This document shows, piece after piece, positions 15,283-23,891 of a stretch of 64,000 nt of DNA. The position numbers and the translations under genes are program-made. The DNA is taken from contig NZ_JALLIN010000029.1 of assembly GCF_023630175.1 (NCBI RefSeq), positions 1 through 64,000 on the forward strand. Direction: 5' to 3'. The notes beneath the pieces are model-generated. The model was not told the DNA's origin. It did not search any database and worked only from the letters and a program-made list of their open reading frames with translations. The DNA comes from Streptomyces cellostaticus. GTDB lineage: Bacteria; Actinomycetota; Actinomycetes; Streptomycetales; Streptomycetaceae. How positions within the stretch are numbered: the first letter of the stretch is position 1; each line of letters begins with the position of its first letter.

Positions 15283-17709
15283 ATGGCCGACGGTGCCCGC
15301 TCCGGCCGTCCGACACGGCCCGCGGCCACCCTGATGGCCCGCACGGAGCCGTGGTCCCTGCGACCCCCCTCACGCCGCGGAACCGCCCTCCCGCTCGCGC
15401 GCACCTTCCCGGTCGGCGCACTCCGCTTCCCGGCCGTCACCCCGGACGGTGCGCGTGCCGGGTACCGGGCGGTGCGGGATTCTGTAAGCGTGTGGGGTGC
15501 CCCAGCCGGCCGGATCCCCGCGGCCTACGCCGCCGCGGGCCGCCGGGCGGTACCTGTGACGGTGGTCGCCGCGACGGGGTTCCTCCTCTTCCGCTACGGC
15601 CTGGGCCTCCCCGTCGCGGCCACCTACGCCCTGTTCTCCGCCGTGGCGCTGGGCGGGCTGTCCAAGATCCCCGGCACCGGGCGGCAACGGGCCGCGACGG
15701 CACTGCGCGCGCTGCCGGTGTGCTGGCTGCTGGTGATCGTCGGCACCTGGCTGTCGGTGCGGACCTGGAGCGCCGTCGCCGGGATGCTGATCGTGGGCTT
15801 CGCCCTGGCCTTCTCGGCCGTGGGCGGCCCCCGTCCGGCCGGCACGGCCCCCGGCCTGCAACTGCTCTACATCCTGCCCTCCTTCCCGCCCTACGATCCC
15901 GGCTCGCTCGGCGAACGGCTGATCGGTACCACGACGGGGCTGGCCCTGCTCATCGCCGCCGAGGCGCTGATCCTCCCCGAGCCCCCACCGCGGTCGTACC
16001 GGGAGCGGGCCTCCCGAGCGGTACGGACGGCCGCCCACTGCGCGACCCTGCTGGCCGCACCCCCGTACGCCCTGACCGGCAAGGCCGGTGAGGACGCCCG
16101 GGAGGCCGGCGCGGAGCTGAGGCCCCTGACCGTGCCGGAGGCCGAACGCCCCGCCGGACCGGGGCTGCGGCACCGCGCCCTCGCCCACACCGGCCTGGCC
16201 ACCCGTACCCTGCTCAGCCGGCTCGCACGGCTGACCACCCCGCCCGGCGACGGAGACCAGGGCCCGCGGGTGACCGCCGTCCTGCGCGCGGTGGCGAACC
16301 TGTCCACCGCGACCGCGGACAGCCTCGGCTCGGGGCCGGAGCCCGTGGCCGCCCACGCGGACCTGGTCGCGGCCCGCGCACGTCTGGCGGCCACGTCCGC
16401 CGGTCCCGTCCCCGCGGTGGCCGGGGCCGCGAGCGGCCCCGGCCCGCCGGTCCTCCCGCCCGCCGTACTGCGCCGGCACGCGGCCGTGCTGGAGATCGCC
16501 GACGCCGCGCTGGCCATGGCCACGGCGGCCGACCTCGCGGTACGGGGCCGGCGGGTGGCGGTGCCGGTACCGCCCGGCCGCTTCTGGTACGCCAGGAGCC
16601 GGGCCCCGCGGCTGTGGTGGTACCGGATGCGCGGTCATGCCGGGCGCCGGTCGGTGTTCTTCCAGAACGCGGTGCGCATCGCCCTGGCCCTGACCGCGGC
16701 CCGGCTCGTCGCGGGGGTGGACACGCTGCCCCACGGTTTCTGGGCCACGCTGGCCACGCTCACCCTCACCCGGACCACCATGGACGAGACCTGGAGCACC
16801 ATCCGCCGGGCGCTCGGAGGCACCCTGGCCGGGGCGTTGCTGAGCGCCGGACTGCTGGCCCTGGTGGGTGCCCACACCGAGATCTACGCGGCCGTCCTCC
16901 CGTTGTGGATGCTCCTCGCCTTCACCCTGGGACCGGTCAAGGGTGTCGGCTGGGCCCAGGGGCTGTTCACGGTCCTCGTGGCCCTGGTCTTCGCCCAGCT
17001 CGCGCCGCCGACCTGGCGGCTCGCCGAGGTCCGGCTGCTGGACGTACTGGTCGGCAGCATGATCGGCGCGGTGTTCGGCCTGCTCGCCTGGCCCCGCGGC
17101 GCCCATGACGAGCTGCGCCGCGCCGCGGCGGAACTCCTGCGCAGGGCGGCCGAGATCGTGGTGGCGACCAGCGCCGACGTGGCGGCCGGGCGTCCGGCGG
17201 CCGCCACACCGCTCGAGGTGTCCGGCCACCGCTCGCTGCACCAGGCCGTGATCCTCGCCGAGTCCGCGTACGCCCAGTTCCAGAGCGAGCCGACGCTCTT
17301 CGGGGGCCAGGGCAGAGGGGCGCCGCTGCCCGGGGTGGACTGGCAGGCCGCGCTCATCGCCGGACACCACACCCTGTGGGGATCGGAACGGCTGCTGGAG
17401 CCGCCGCCCGTTCCGCTGGGCCCGGCAGCCGCCGAGTCGGCCGGGGGGCTCGGGGACCGGGTGGCGGGGCGGATGCTGCTGGTCTCGGCGGCGCTCGACC
17501 CCGGGTGCGACACCCCGGCGGCGCTGGTGCCCCGCCTCGACCCCGCCCTGGCGGGATTCGGCGCGGAGCCCCCCGGCGCACCCCGGCTGTACTACGCGAC
17601 CGTCGCGTGGCTGAGCGCCCTGATGACCGACCTGGCCCGCATCCCCCGCGCCGGCCCCGCACCCGGGCCCGCGACGACGACCGCGGCTCCGGCTCGCAAC
17701 ACCCCCTGA
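15283..17709 (+). CDS. FUSC-family membrane protein (aromatic acid exporter-like)
   Basis: Protein of up to 808 aa. Two membrane blocks, about residues 83-220 (TVVAATGFLLFRYGLGLPV onward) and 465-605 (NAVRIALALTAARLVAG, GFWATLATLTLTRTTMDETW, GALLSAGLLALVGAHTE), each followed by a soluble helical region. This is the FUSC/YccS-like plan. The motif FWATLATLTLTRTTMDETW is the conserved membrane-entry signature. The start is uncertain: ATG at 15283 is the longest, but GTG at 15472 or 15490 would remove an arginine-rich N-terminus. Substrate unknown. Confidence 0.85.
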   Translation: MADGARSGRPTRPAATLMARTEPWSLRPPSRRGTALPLARTFPVGALRFPAVTPDGARAGYRAVRDSVSVWGAPAGRIPAAYAAAGRRAVPVTVVAATGFLLFRYGLGLPVAATYALFSAVALGGLSKIPGTGRQRAATALRALPVCWLLVIVGTWLSVRTWSAVAGMLIVGFALAFSAVGGPRPAGTAPGLQLLYILPSFPPYDPGSLGERLIGTTTGLALLIAAEALILPEPPPRSYRERASRAVRTAAHCATLLAAPPYALTGKAGEDAREAGAELRPLTVPEAERPAGPGLRHRALAHTGLATRTLLSRLARLTTPPGDGDQGPRVTAVLRAVANLSTATADSLGSGPEPVAAHADLVAARARLAATSAGPVPAVAGAASGPGPPVLPPAVLRRHAAVLEIADAALAMATAADLAVRGRRVAVPVPPGRFWYARSRAPRLWWYRMRGHAGRRSVFFQNAVRIALALTAARLVAGVDTLPHGFWATLATLTLTRTTMDETWSTIRRALGGTLAGALLSAGLLALVGAHTEIYAAVLPLWMLLAFTLGPVKGVGWAQGLFTVLVALVFAQLAPPTWRLAEVRLLDVLVGSMIGAVFGLLAWPRGAHDELRRAAAELLRRAAEIVVATSADVAAGRPAAATPLEVSGHRSLHQAVILAESAYAQFQSEPTLFGGQGRGAPLPGVDWQAALIAGHHTLWGSERLLEPPPVPLGPAAAESAGGLGDRVAGRMLLVSAALDPGCDTPAALVPRLDPALAGFGAEPPGAPRLYYATVAWLSALMTDLARIPRAGPAPGPATTTAAPARNTP

Positions 17710-18130
17710 GGGACGTCCGGCGATCCCCGGCGGGCGCACGACGACAGCCGCGGCACCTCGCCGCGTCGTCGGATCGCCCGGACACGCCCGGCATGAGGAC
17801 GACCCTCCGCCAAGCGACCCCCCGCCCCGCGACGCAGCGCGTCCGACACCGTGCGCCGGAGCCGCCGCGGAGCACGGGACGGCCCTCGGGTGTACCCGGT
17901 CGTGTCTCCGGTGAAGCGCCGTCCCGGCACGTCCGGCACGCACTCCCGCCGCGGGGCCGCCCGCCCGGCGACGACGGTGCCCGGGCCGAATCCCCCCGGC
18001 TTCCGTAGCGCCGGCGGCCGGCTGGGAAAGAAGCGGTTGCGTCGGCCCGCCGGGCGCGAGGATGATCCATTCGAGACCGGTCATCCACCTCCGGTCGCCC
18101 GAACCGTTCCCCTACGAAGGGAAAACCCCC
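17710..18130. other. Intergenic region with a partial copy of the inverted-repeat element
   Basis: No gene seen. Bases 17751-17812 resemble the core of elements A and B (CACCTCGCCGCGTCGTCGGA, then GCCCGGCATGAGGACGAC), with a CGTCGTC/GACGAC stem, but the long outer arms were not found. It lies 40-100 bp after the FUSC stop. The dehydrogenase gene's GAAGGGAAA site is at the right end. Confidence 0.5.
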
Positions 18131-19543
18131 ATGCCCGAGCTGGACGAACGCTTCGACGTCGTGGTTCTCGGAGCGGGACCCGGCGGCTACGTCGCCGCCG
18201 TCCGCGCCGCGCAGCTCGGCAAGCGCGTCGCCGTCGTCGAGGAGAAGTACTGGGGCGGTGTCTGCCTGAACGTGGGTTGCATCCCCAGCAAGGCGCTGCT
18301 GCGCAACGCCGAACTGGCGCACATCTTCACGCGCGAGGCGAAGACCTTCGGCATCAAGGTCGACGGGCAGGTGTCCTTCGACTTCGGCGAGGCCTTCCGC
18401 CGCAGCCGCAAGGTCGCCGACGGGCGCGTCAAGGGCGTCCACTACCTGATGAAGAAGAACGGGATCACGGAGTTCGACGGCCGCGGCACCTTCCTCGACC
18501 CGCACACACTCGAGGTGGCCGGTTACGACGGCTCGACGCGCACCATCGGCTTCGACCACTGCGTGATCGCCACCGGCGCCACCCCCAAGCTGCTCCCCGG
18601 CACCCGCCGCACCTCCCGGGTGGTGACCTACGAGGAGCAGATCCTCGCCGAGGAGCTGCCGCAGTCGATCGTGATCGCGGGCGCCGGCGCCATCGGTGTG
18701 GAGTTCGCCTACGTCCTGCACAACTACGGCGTGAAGGTCACCATCGTCGAGTTCCTCGACCGCATGACCCCGCTCGAGGACGCCGAGGTGTCCGCCGAGC
18801 TCGCCCGCCAGTACCGCAGGCTGGGCATCGACGTGCTGACCTCCACCCGTGTCGACGCCATCGACGAGTCGGGCCCGCAGGTGCGGGTCACCGTCACCGC
18901 CAAGGACGGATCACAGCGGACCCTGGAGGCCGACAAGGTCCTGCAGGCGATCGGCTTCGCCCCGAACATCGAGGGCTACGGCCTCGACAAGGCCGGTGTA
19001 CGGGTGACCGAGCGCGGTGCGATCGACGTGGACGGCCGCTGCCGCACCTCCGTCCCGCACATCTTCGCCATCGGGGACGTCACCGCCAAGCTGATGCTCG
19101 CCCACGCCGCCGAGGCGATGGGCATCGTCGCCGCCGAGACCCTCGCCGACGCGGAGACCATGGAGCTCGACTACGCGATGATCCCGCGCGCCACCTACTG
19201 CCAGCCCCAGGTCGCCAGCTTCGGCTACACCGAGGCCCAGGCGCGCGAACTCGGGCACGACGTCAAGGTCGCCAAGTTCCCCTTCACCGCGAACGGCAAG
19301 TCGCACGGCCTCGGTGACGCCACCGGCTTCGTGAAGCTGATCAGCGACGCCAAGTACGGTGAGCTGCTGGGCGGTCACCTGATCGGCCCGGACGTCACCG
19401 AGCTGCTGCCCGAGCTGACCCTCGCCCAGCAGTGGGACCTGACGGTCCATGAGGTGGCGCGCAACGTGCACGCCCATCCGACCCTGGGCGAGGCCGTCAA
19501 GGAGGCCGTGCACGGCCTGGCCGGCCACATGATCAACATGTGA
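18131..19543 (+). CDS. lpdA: Dihydrolipoyl dehydrogenase, mycobacterial LpdC-like
   Basis: Protein of 470 aa. FAD site GAGPGGYVAAVRAAQLG, redox disulfide Cys45/Cys50 in GGVCLNVGCIPSK, NAD-binding GAGAIGVEFAYVL, and the C-terminal catalytic segment NVHAHPTLGEAVKEA. Stretches such as EEKYWGGVCLNVGCIPSKAL, YLMKKNGITEFDG and LPELTLAQQWDL closely recall Mycobacterium tuberculosis Lpd (from memory), an E3 of pyruvate dehydrogenase and of peroxidase defence. No E1 or E2 gene is nearby, so it either serves complexes elsewhere or has a redox-stress role. The ATG at 18131 follows a GAAGGGAAA site. Confidence 0.93.
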   Translation: MPELDERFDVVVLGAGPGGYVAAVRAAQLGKRVAVVEEKYWGGVCLNVGCIPSKALLRNAELAHIFTREAKTFGIKVDGQVSFDFGEAFRRSRKVADGRVKGVHYLMKKNGITEFDGRGTFLDPHTLEVAGYDGSTRTIGFDHCVIATGATPKLLPGTRRTSRVVTYEEQILAEELPQSIVIAGAGAIGVEFAYVLHNYGVKVTIVEFLDRMTPLEDAEVSAELARQYRRLGIDVLTSTRVDAIDESGPQVRVTVTAKDGSQRTLEADKVLQAIGFAPNIEGYGLDKAGVRVTERGAIDVDGRCRTSVPHIFAIGDVTAKLMLAHAAEAMGIVAAETLADAETMELDYAMIPRATYCQPQVASFGYTEAQARELGHDVKVAKFPFTANGKSHGLGDATGFVKLISDAKYGELLGGHLIGPDVTELLPELTLAQQWDLTVHEVARNVHAHPTLGEAVKEAVHGLAGHMINM

Positions 19544-19547
19544 GGAC

Positions 19548-19583
19548 GGCCGCGGCCACGACCCGGCGGTCGTGGCCGCGGCC
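19548..19583 (+). terminator. Perfect 15-bp hairpin after lpdA
   Basis: GGCCGCGGCCACGAC at 19548-19562 pairs without mismatch to 19569-19583 around a 6-nt loop, 4 bp after the stop codon. Strong intrinsic-type terminator. Confidence 0.88.
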
Positions 19584-19818
19584 CGTCCCGTGCCGCACGG
19601 ACAGGTCGAGCCGGAGCCCCGTCCCGGGCGCCCGTGCCCCGGCCGGACGGCCGCCGCGTTCTCGCGGCAACGCGCGCACGGCGTTCATACTCCCTTAGAG
19701 GGCGAATGTCATCCCATTGGCGGCGTATTCGGCCGGTCAAGGCGCTTTCCCACGTTTGTCACGGTGAGGATGGGGCCGACTGGCAACGCGAACCGCGACA
19801 TCGGGAGACATCCAACCT

Positions 19819-21549
19819 GTGAGCATCCTCAACGAACCTCCCGGAGCAGCGGCAGCCGAGGACTCGTACGAGAACGAGCTGCCGGTCCGGCGCAAGCAGC
19901 CCGGAAACGTCGTGGTCAGATGGATGACGACCACCGACCACAAGACGATCGGCACGCTCTATCTGGCGACGTCGTTCCTGTTCTTCCTGTTCGGCGGGGT
20001 GATGGCGCTGGTCATCCGGGCCGAACTGGCGCGTCCCGGCCTGCAGCTCATCTCCAACGAGCAGTACAACCAGCTCTTCACGATGCACGGCACCGTGATG
20101 CTGCTGATGTTCGCGACGCCGCTGTTCGCCGGTTTCACGAACTGGATCATGCCGCTGCAGATCGGCGCCCCGGATGTGGCGTTCCCGCGGCTGAACATGT
20201 TCGCCTACTGGCTCTACCTGTTCGGCTCGCTCATCGCGGTCGGCGGCTTCCTCACGCCACAGGGCGCTGCCGACTTCGGCTGGTTCGCCTACAGCCCGCT
20301 GTCGGACGCGGTCCGCTCGCCCGGCCTCGGTTCGAACCTGTGGATCCTGGGTCTCGCGTTCTCCGGCTTCGGCACCATCCTCGGCGCGGTCAACTTCATC
20401 ACCACGATCATCTGCATGCGCGCCCCGGGCATGACCATGTTCCGCATGCCGATCTTCGTGTGGAACGTGCTGCTGACCGCGGTGCTGGTGCTGTTCGCCT
20501 TCCCGGTCCTGGCGGCCGCGCTGTTCGCCCTGGCGGCGGACCGCATCTTCGGCGCCCATGTGTACGACGCGGCCAACGGCGGTCCGATCCTGTGGCAGCA
20601 CCTCTTCTGGTTCTTCGGCCATCCGGAGGTGTACATCATCGCCCTGCCGTTCTTCGGCATCGTCACCGAGGTCATCCCGGTCTTCTCCCGCAAGCCGATC
20701 TTCGGCTACATGGGCCTGGTCGCGGCGACCATCGCGATCGCCGGCCTGTCCGTGACGGTGTGGGCGCACCACATGTACGTCACGGGGGCGGTACTCCTGC
20801 CGTTCTTCTCCTTCATGACCTTCCTGATCGCGGTCCCGACCGGGGTGAAGTTCTTCAACTGGATCGGCACCATGTGGAAGGGCTCGCTGTCCTTCGAGAC
20901 CCCGATGCTCTGGGCGGTCGGCTTTCTCGTGACCTTCCTCTTCGGTGGTCTGACCGGTGTCATCCTGGCCTCGCCGCCGATGGACTTCCACGTCTCGGAC
21001 TCGTACTTCGTGGTGGCCCACTTCCACTACGTGGTCTTCGGCACCGTCGTGTTCGCGATGTTCGCGGGCTTCCACTTCTGGTGGCCGAAGTTCACGGGCA
21101 AGATGCTGGACGAGCGGCTGGGCAAGATGACCTTCTGGACGCTGTTCGTCGGCTTCCACGGCACCTTCCTGGTCCAGCACTGGCTGGGCGCCGAGGGCAT
21201 GCCGCGCCGGTACGCCGACTACCTGGCGGCCGACGGCTTCACCGCCCTGAACACGATCTCCACCATCAGCTCGTTCCTGCTGGGCCTGTCGATGCTGCCG
21301 TTCCTCTACAACGTGTGGAAGACGGCCAGGTACGGCAAGCCGGTCGGCGTGGACGACCCGTGGGGCTACGGCCGCTCGCTGGAGTGGGCGACGTCCTGCC
21401 CGCCGCCGCGGCACAACTTCTACACCCTGCCACGGATCCGCAGCGAATCCCCGGCGTTCGACCTGCACCACCCCGAGGTGGCCCAGCTCGAACACGAGGC
21501 CAACGTCGGCCGGCGTGACGCGGTCGAGCCGCAGGGCGGTCAGAGGTGA
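19819..21549 (+). CDS. ctaD: Cytochrome c oxidase subunit I (aa3 type)
   Basis: Protein of 576 aa with about 12 membrane helices. Reduces O2 to water with proton pumping. Metal ligands are intact: low-spin heme His in FTMHGTVMLL, the CuB/cross-linked Tyr motif WFFGHPEVYI, the CuB pair WAHHMYV, and heme a/a3 ligands in VVAHFHYVVFG. GTG start at 19819 with GGGAGA upstream. Subunits II and III and the bc complex are absent, so this is probably a second, stand-alone ctaD like those in other streptomycetes. It is translationally coupled to the next gene by a GTGA overlap. Confidence 0.96.
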   Translation: MSILNEPPGAAAAEDSYENELPVRRKQPGNVVVRWMTTTDHKTIGTLYLATSFLFFLFGGVMALVIRAELARPGLQLISNEQYNQLFTMHGTVMLLMFATPLFAGFTNWIMPLQIGAPDVAFPRLNMFAYWLYLFGSLIAVGGFLTPQGAADFGWFAYSPLSDAVRSPGLGSNLWILGLAFSGFGTILGAVNFITTIICMRAPGMTMFRMPIFVWNVLLTAVLVLFAFPVLAAALFALAADRIFGAHVYDAANGGPILWQHLFWFFGHPEVYIIALPFFGIVTEVIPVFSRKPIFGYMGLVAATIAIAGLSVTVWAHHMYVTGAVLLPFFSFMTFLIAVPTGVKFFNWIGTMWKGSLSFETPMLWAVGFLVTFLFGGLTGVILASPPMDFHVSDSYFVVAHFHYVVFGTVVFAMFAGFHFWWPKFTGKMLDERLGKMTFWTLFVGFHGTFLVQHWLGAEGMPRRYADYLAADGFTALNTISTISSFLLGLSMLPFLYNVWKTARYGKPVGVDDPWGYGRSLEWATSCPPPRHNFYTLPRIRSESPAFDLHHPEVAQLEHEANVGRRDAVEPQGGQR

Positions 21550-21914
21550 CGACGCCGAACCGTCCCGGCGCCCCCCGGGACGGCTCGCTCGCCAACGAGG
21601 TCGAGGGCTACCTGCTCCTGCACGCGGAACTCGAACAGGCCCGGCACGAGGCCGAGACGCTCTGCGCCCGCCTGCCCTGGCTCACCACCGGTCAGGCCGA
21701 GGACCTGACCCGGCACTACACCGAGCAGCGCCTCGACCTGACGCGCCGGGCCCTGCAGGCCACGGCGGACCGCGCCAAACGCCTGCGCGGCGAGTACGAG
21801 GCCCGCTACCGCGCACTGCGCCGCACCCTGGTCCGGCGCCACGCCATGGCCGCCTGCTTCCTCCTCACCTGCACCGGCACGGCGAACACCCTGGCGTGGT
21901 ATGCGACCCGCTGA
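21546..21914 (+). CDS. Small membrane-tail protein translationally coupled to ctaD
   Basis: Protein of 122 aa. The first 100 residues form a charged, probably coiled-coil helical region (LLLHAELEQARHEAETL, RLDLTRRALQATADRAKRL), and the end is a single hydrophobic segment (AACFLLTCTGTANTLAWY). No family was recognised. The start codon overlaps the ctaD stop by 4 bp (GTGA), so the two products are likely made together; it may be an accessory or assembly factor for the oxidase. Confidence 0.75.
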   Translation: MTTPNRPGAPRDGSLANEVEGYLLLHAELEQARHEAETLCARLPWLTTGQAEDLTRHYTEQRLDLTRRALQATADRAKRLRGEYEARYRALRRTLVRRHAMAACFLLTCTGTANTLAWYATR

Positions 21915-21966
21915 CCGCCCTCACCGGGGACACGGCCGCCGACGGCGTGCCGCCCCGAACGTGCCG

Positions 21967-22362
21967 CTACAGGGCGATCAGTCCCGCGGCCGTCTCCCGG
22001 AAGCCGCAGGCGTCGACGTAGAACGAGCGCAGCCGGTCCTCGAAGTCGACGTGCAGCCAGGCGCACTCGGCGGCCCGGGCCCGCTGGGCCGCGAGCGCGA
22101 CGAGCCCGCTGCCGACCCCTCTGCCCCGGCAGCGCTCGGCCACCACGGTGTCGAGCAGGAAGGCGTGGACCCCTCCGTCCCAGAGGACGTTGACGAAACC
22201 GATCAGGTCCCCGCCCTCGCGCGCGCAGACCCAGCCGAGACTGTGCCGCTCGAGCCGGGCCCGCCAGTCGGTGCGGGCCACCGGATGACCGAAGCCTTCG
22301 GCGTGCAGGGCGTCGAGAGCACCGTCGTCCAGGTCGCCCCGCCACTCGTAGCTGATCGTCAT
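21967..22362 (-). CDS. GNAT family N-acetyltransferase
   Basis: Protein of 131 aa. Acetyl-CoA binding motif A is clear (LDTVVAERCRGRGVGSGLVALA), followed by the motif-B region HVDFEDRLRSFYVDACGF. Preceding strands read WVCAREGGDLIGFVNVLWDGG. It lies 38 bp downstream of the FAD monooxygenase gene on the same strand and could be the last gene of that operon. Substrate unknown. The start at 22362 (MTISYEW) fits the family; a start 45 bases upstream is possible. Confidence 0.88.
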   Translation of the reverse strand: MTISYEWRGDLDDGALDALHAEGFGHPVARTDWRARLERHSLGWVCAREGGDLIGFVNVLWDGGVHAFLLDTVVAERCRGRGVGSGLVALAAQRARAAECAWLHVDFEDRLRSFYVDACGFRETAAGLIAL

Positions 22363-22400
22363 GCCCCGATCGTAGGGCCCGCCGTACGAGGCGCCGCCTG

Positions 22401-23891
22401 TCATGTGGTGTGACTGGGCCTCGGTGCGGACGGCCGGTGCGCGGCGCTGCCGAGCTGTTCCAGGATCCGCCGCTCCGAGGGCTGCAGCGGGGGCTCGGAC
22501 GTCTGGGGGAGGACCGGACCGGTGAGGGCCGCGAGCAGGGCCCCGGGCCGCATCGCGCGGGCGGCGGGAGCGGTGAGGCTGGTGACGTCCCACAGCGCCG
22601 AGGCCGCCTCGTAGGTCCCGGTCGCGGCCCGGGTCAGCCGCCTCGTGTACCAGGCGGCGACCCGGTCGGCGGCTCCCGGCCGCGCGCCGACGACGCCCGG
22701 GTAGAGGACGTCCACGCCGACGGCGGTCGACCAGGCGGTGTCGACATGCCGCGCCGCACCGCGCAGCACGCGCCGGGACAGGCCGGTGCCGGTGAGGCCG
22801 TGCCGCTGCACCTCCCGGGCCAGGACCTGGGCGCCGAGCGCCGCCACCGACATGCCCTGTCCGTAGGCGGGGTTGAAGGTCGCCAGCGCGTCGCCGAGGA
22901 CGATCAGCCGCTCGGGCCACTGACCGGCCTTCTCGAAGTACCGGCGGTTGTTGTCGGTACTGTGCCCCCGGCTGACCGCGACGTCGGTGAGCGGCTCGGC
23001 ACCGGAGACGAGGTGGCCGATGACGGGGTGCGGCAGGCCGAGGACGTAGCGCAGGAAGCCCTCGGGGTCGCGGGGCGGTTCGCCGCCCCGGGTGCCGGCC
23101 GCACTGACCATCCAGCGGTTGCCCTCGATCGGCAGGACCATGGCGCTGCGGCCCGGCCGGCCGTCGTAGGGGTTCGCCTGCACCAGGGTCAGCGGGAAGG
23201 ATTCGGCACCCGGAGGGATCCGGTAGATCCGGGTGGCGTTGGTGAGACCGGAGTCGATCTTCTTCTCCTCGACGCCGGTGATGCCGACGCCGGCCAGCCA
23301 GGCGAGGCTGCCCGAGCCGCGGCCGCTCGCGTCGACGACGAGGTCCGCCGCCAGCTCGCGGCCCAGCCCGTGGGCCGTCTCCTGGCCGAGCCGGACGCCC
23401 CGGACCTGGCGGGCGTCGCCCAGGAACCCCTCGACGCTCGCCCGGTGGACGGACACGTGGGGCCGGGCCTCCGTGAGGATCTGCCGCAGGACCCAGTCGG
23501 TCAGCGCCCGGGTGCAGGTGATCATGTGCGGACCGCTGCGCTTCCAGCGGTGGAACCAGCCGCCGTCCGGCGTGCGGGCCAGCATCCCGTTGCCCAGCGC
23601 GATCTCGTGCGCCCCCGCCGCGAGCAGGCGGTCGCGCACGCTGACGGGGAACAGCGCCTCCATCGCGGTCAGGCCGCCGGCCATCAGCAGATGGGCGTGC
23701 CGTCCCTGGGGGACACCACGCCGGTTCTCCGGCCCCCGGGGCAGCTCGTCCCGGTCGAGCACATGGATCCGCAGCGTGGGTTCCGCCAGGGACAGCGCTG
23801 CTGCGGCCACCAGTCCGGCCGTGCCGGCTCCGATCACGACAGCTTTGTGCGGCAACGGGCTCTCCTCGTAATGATCGTGAAACGGCGTCAT
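22401..23891 (-). CDS. FAD-dependent monooxygenase-like oxidoreductase
   Basis: Protein of 496 aa. N-terminal dinucleotide-binding motif VVIGAGTAGLVAAAAL (about 18-33), a middle DG-type region (DLVVDASGRGSGSLAWL) and the second FAD motif IVLGDALATFNPAYGQGMSVA (about 340). This is the aromatic hydroxylase or geranylgeranyl-reductase-like flavoprotein superfamily; the substrate is unknown. Its ATGA overlaps the stop of the upstream membrane-protein gene, placing it firmly in the operon with the MAB_1171c-like and ImmA-like genes. It may modify a small signal or lipid handled by those proteins. Confidence 0.88.
   Translation of the reverse strand: MTPFHDHYEESPLPHKAVVIGAGTAGLVAAAALSLAEPTLRIHVLDRDELPRGPENRRGVPQGRHAHLLMAGGLTAMEALFPVSVRDRLLAAGAHEIALGNGMLARTPDGGWFHRWKRSGPHMITCTRALTDWVLRQILTEARPHVSVHRASVEGFLGDARQVRGVRLGQETAHGLGRELAADLVVDASGRGSGSLAWLAGVGITGVEEKKIDSGLTNATRIYRIPPGAESFPLTLVQANPYDGRPGRSAMVLPIEGNRWMVSAAGTRGGEPPRDPEGFLRYVLGLPHPVIGHLVSGAEPLTDVAVSRGHSTDNNRRYFEKAGQWPERLIVLGDALATFNPAYGQGMSVAALGAQVLAREVQRHGLTGTGLSRRVLRGAARHVDTAWSTAVGVDVLYPGVVGARPGAADRVAAWYTRRLTRAATGTYEAASALWDVTSLTAPAARAMRPGALLAALTGPVLPQTSEPPLQPSERRILEQLGSAAHRPSAPRPSHTT

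Noticed and set aside
15370..18084. Very long minus-strand open frame of about 900 codons
   Set aside because: It is the antisense shadow of the FUSC gene, caused by high G+C; low-complexity Gly/Arg/Gln sequence.
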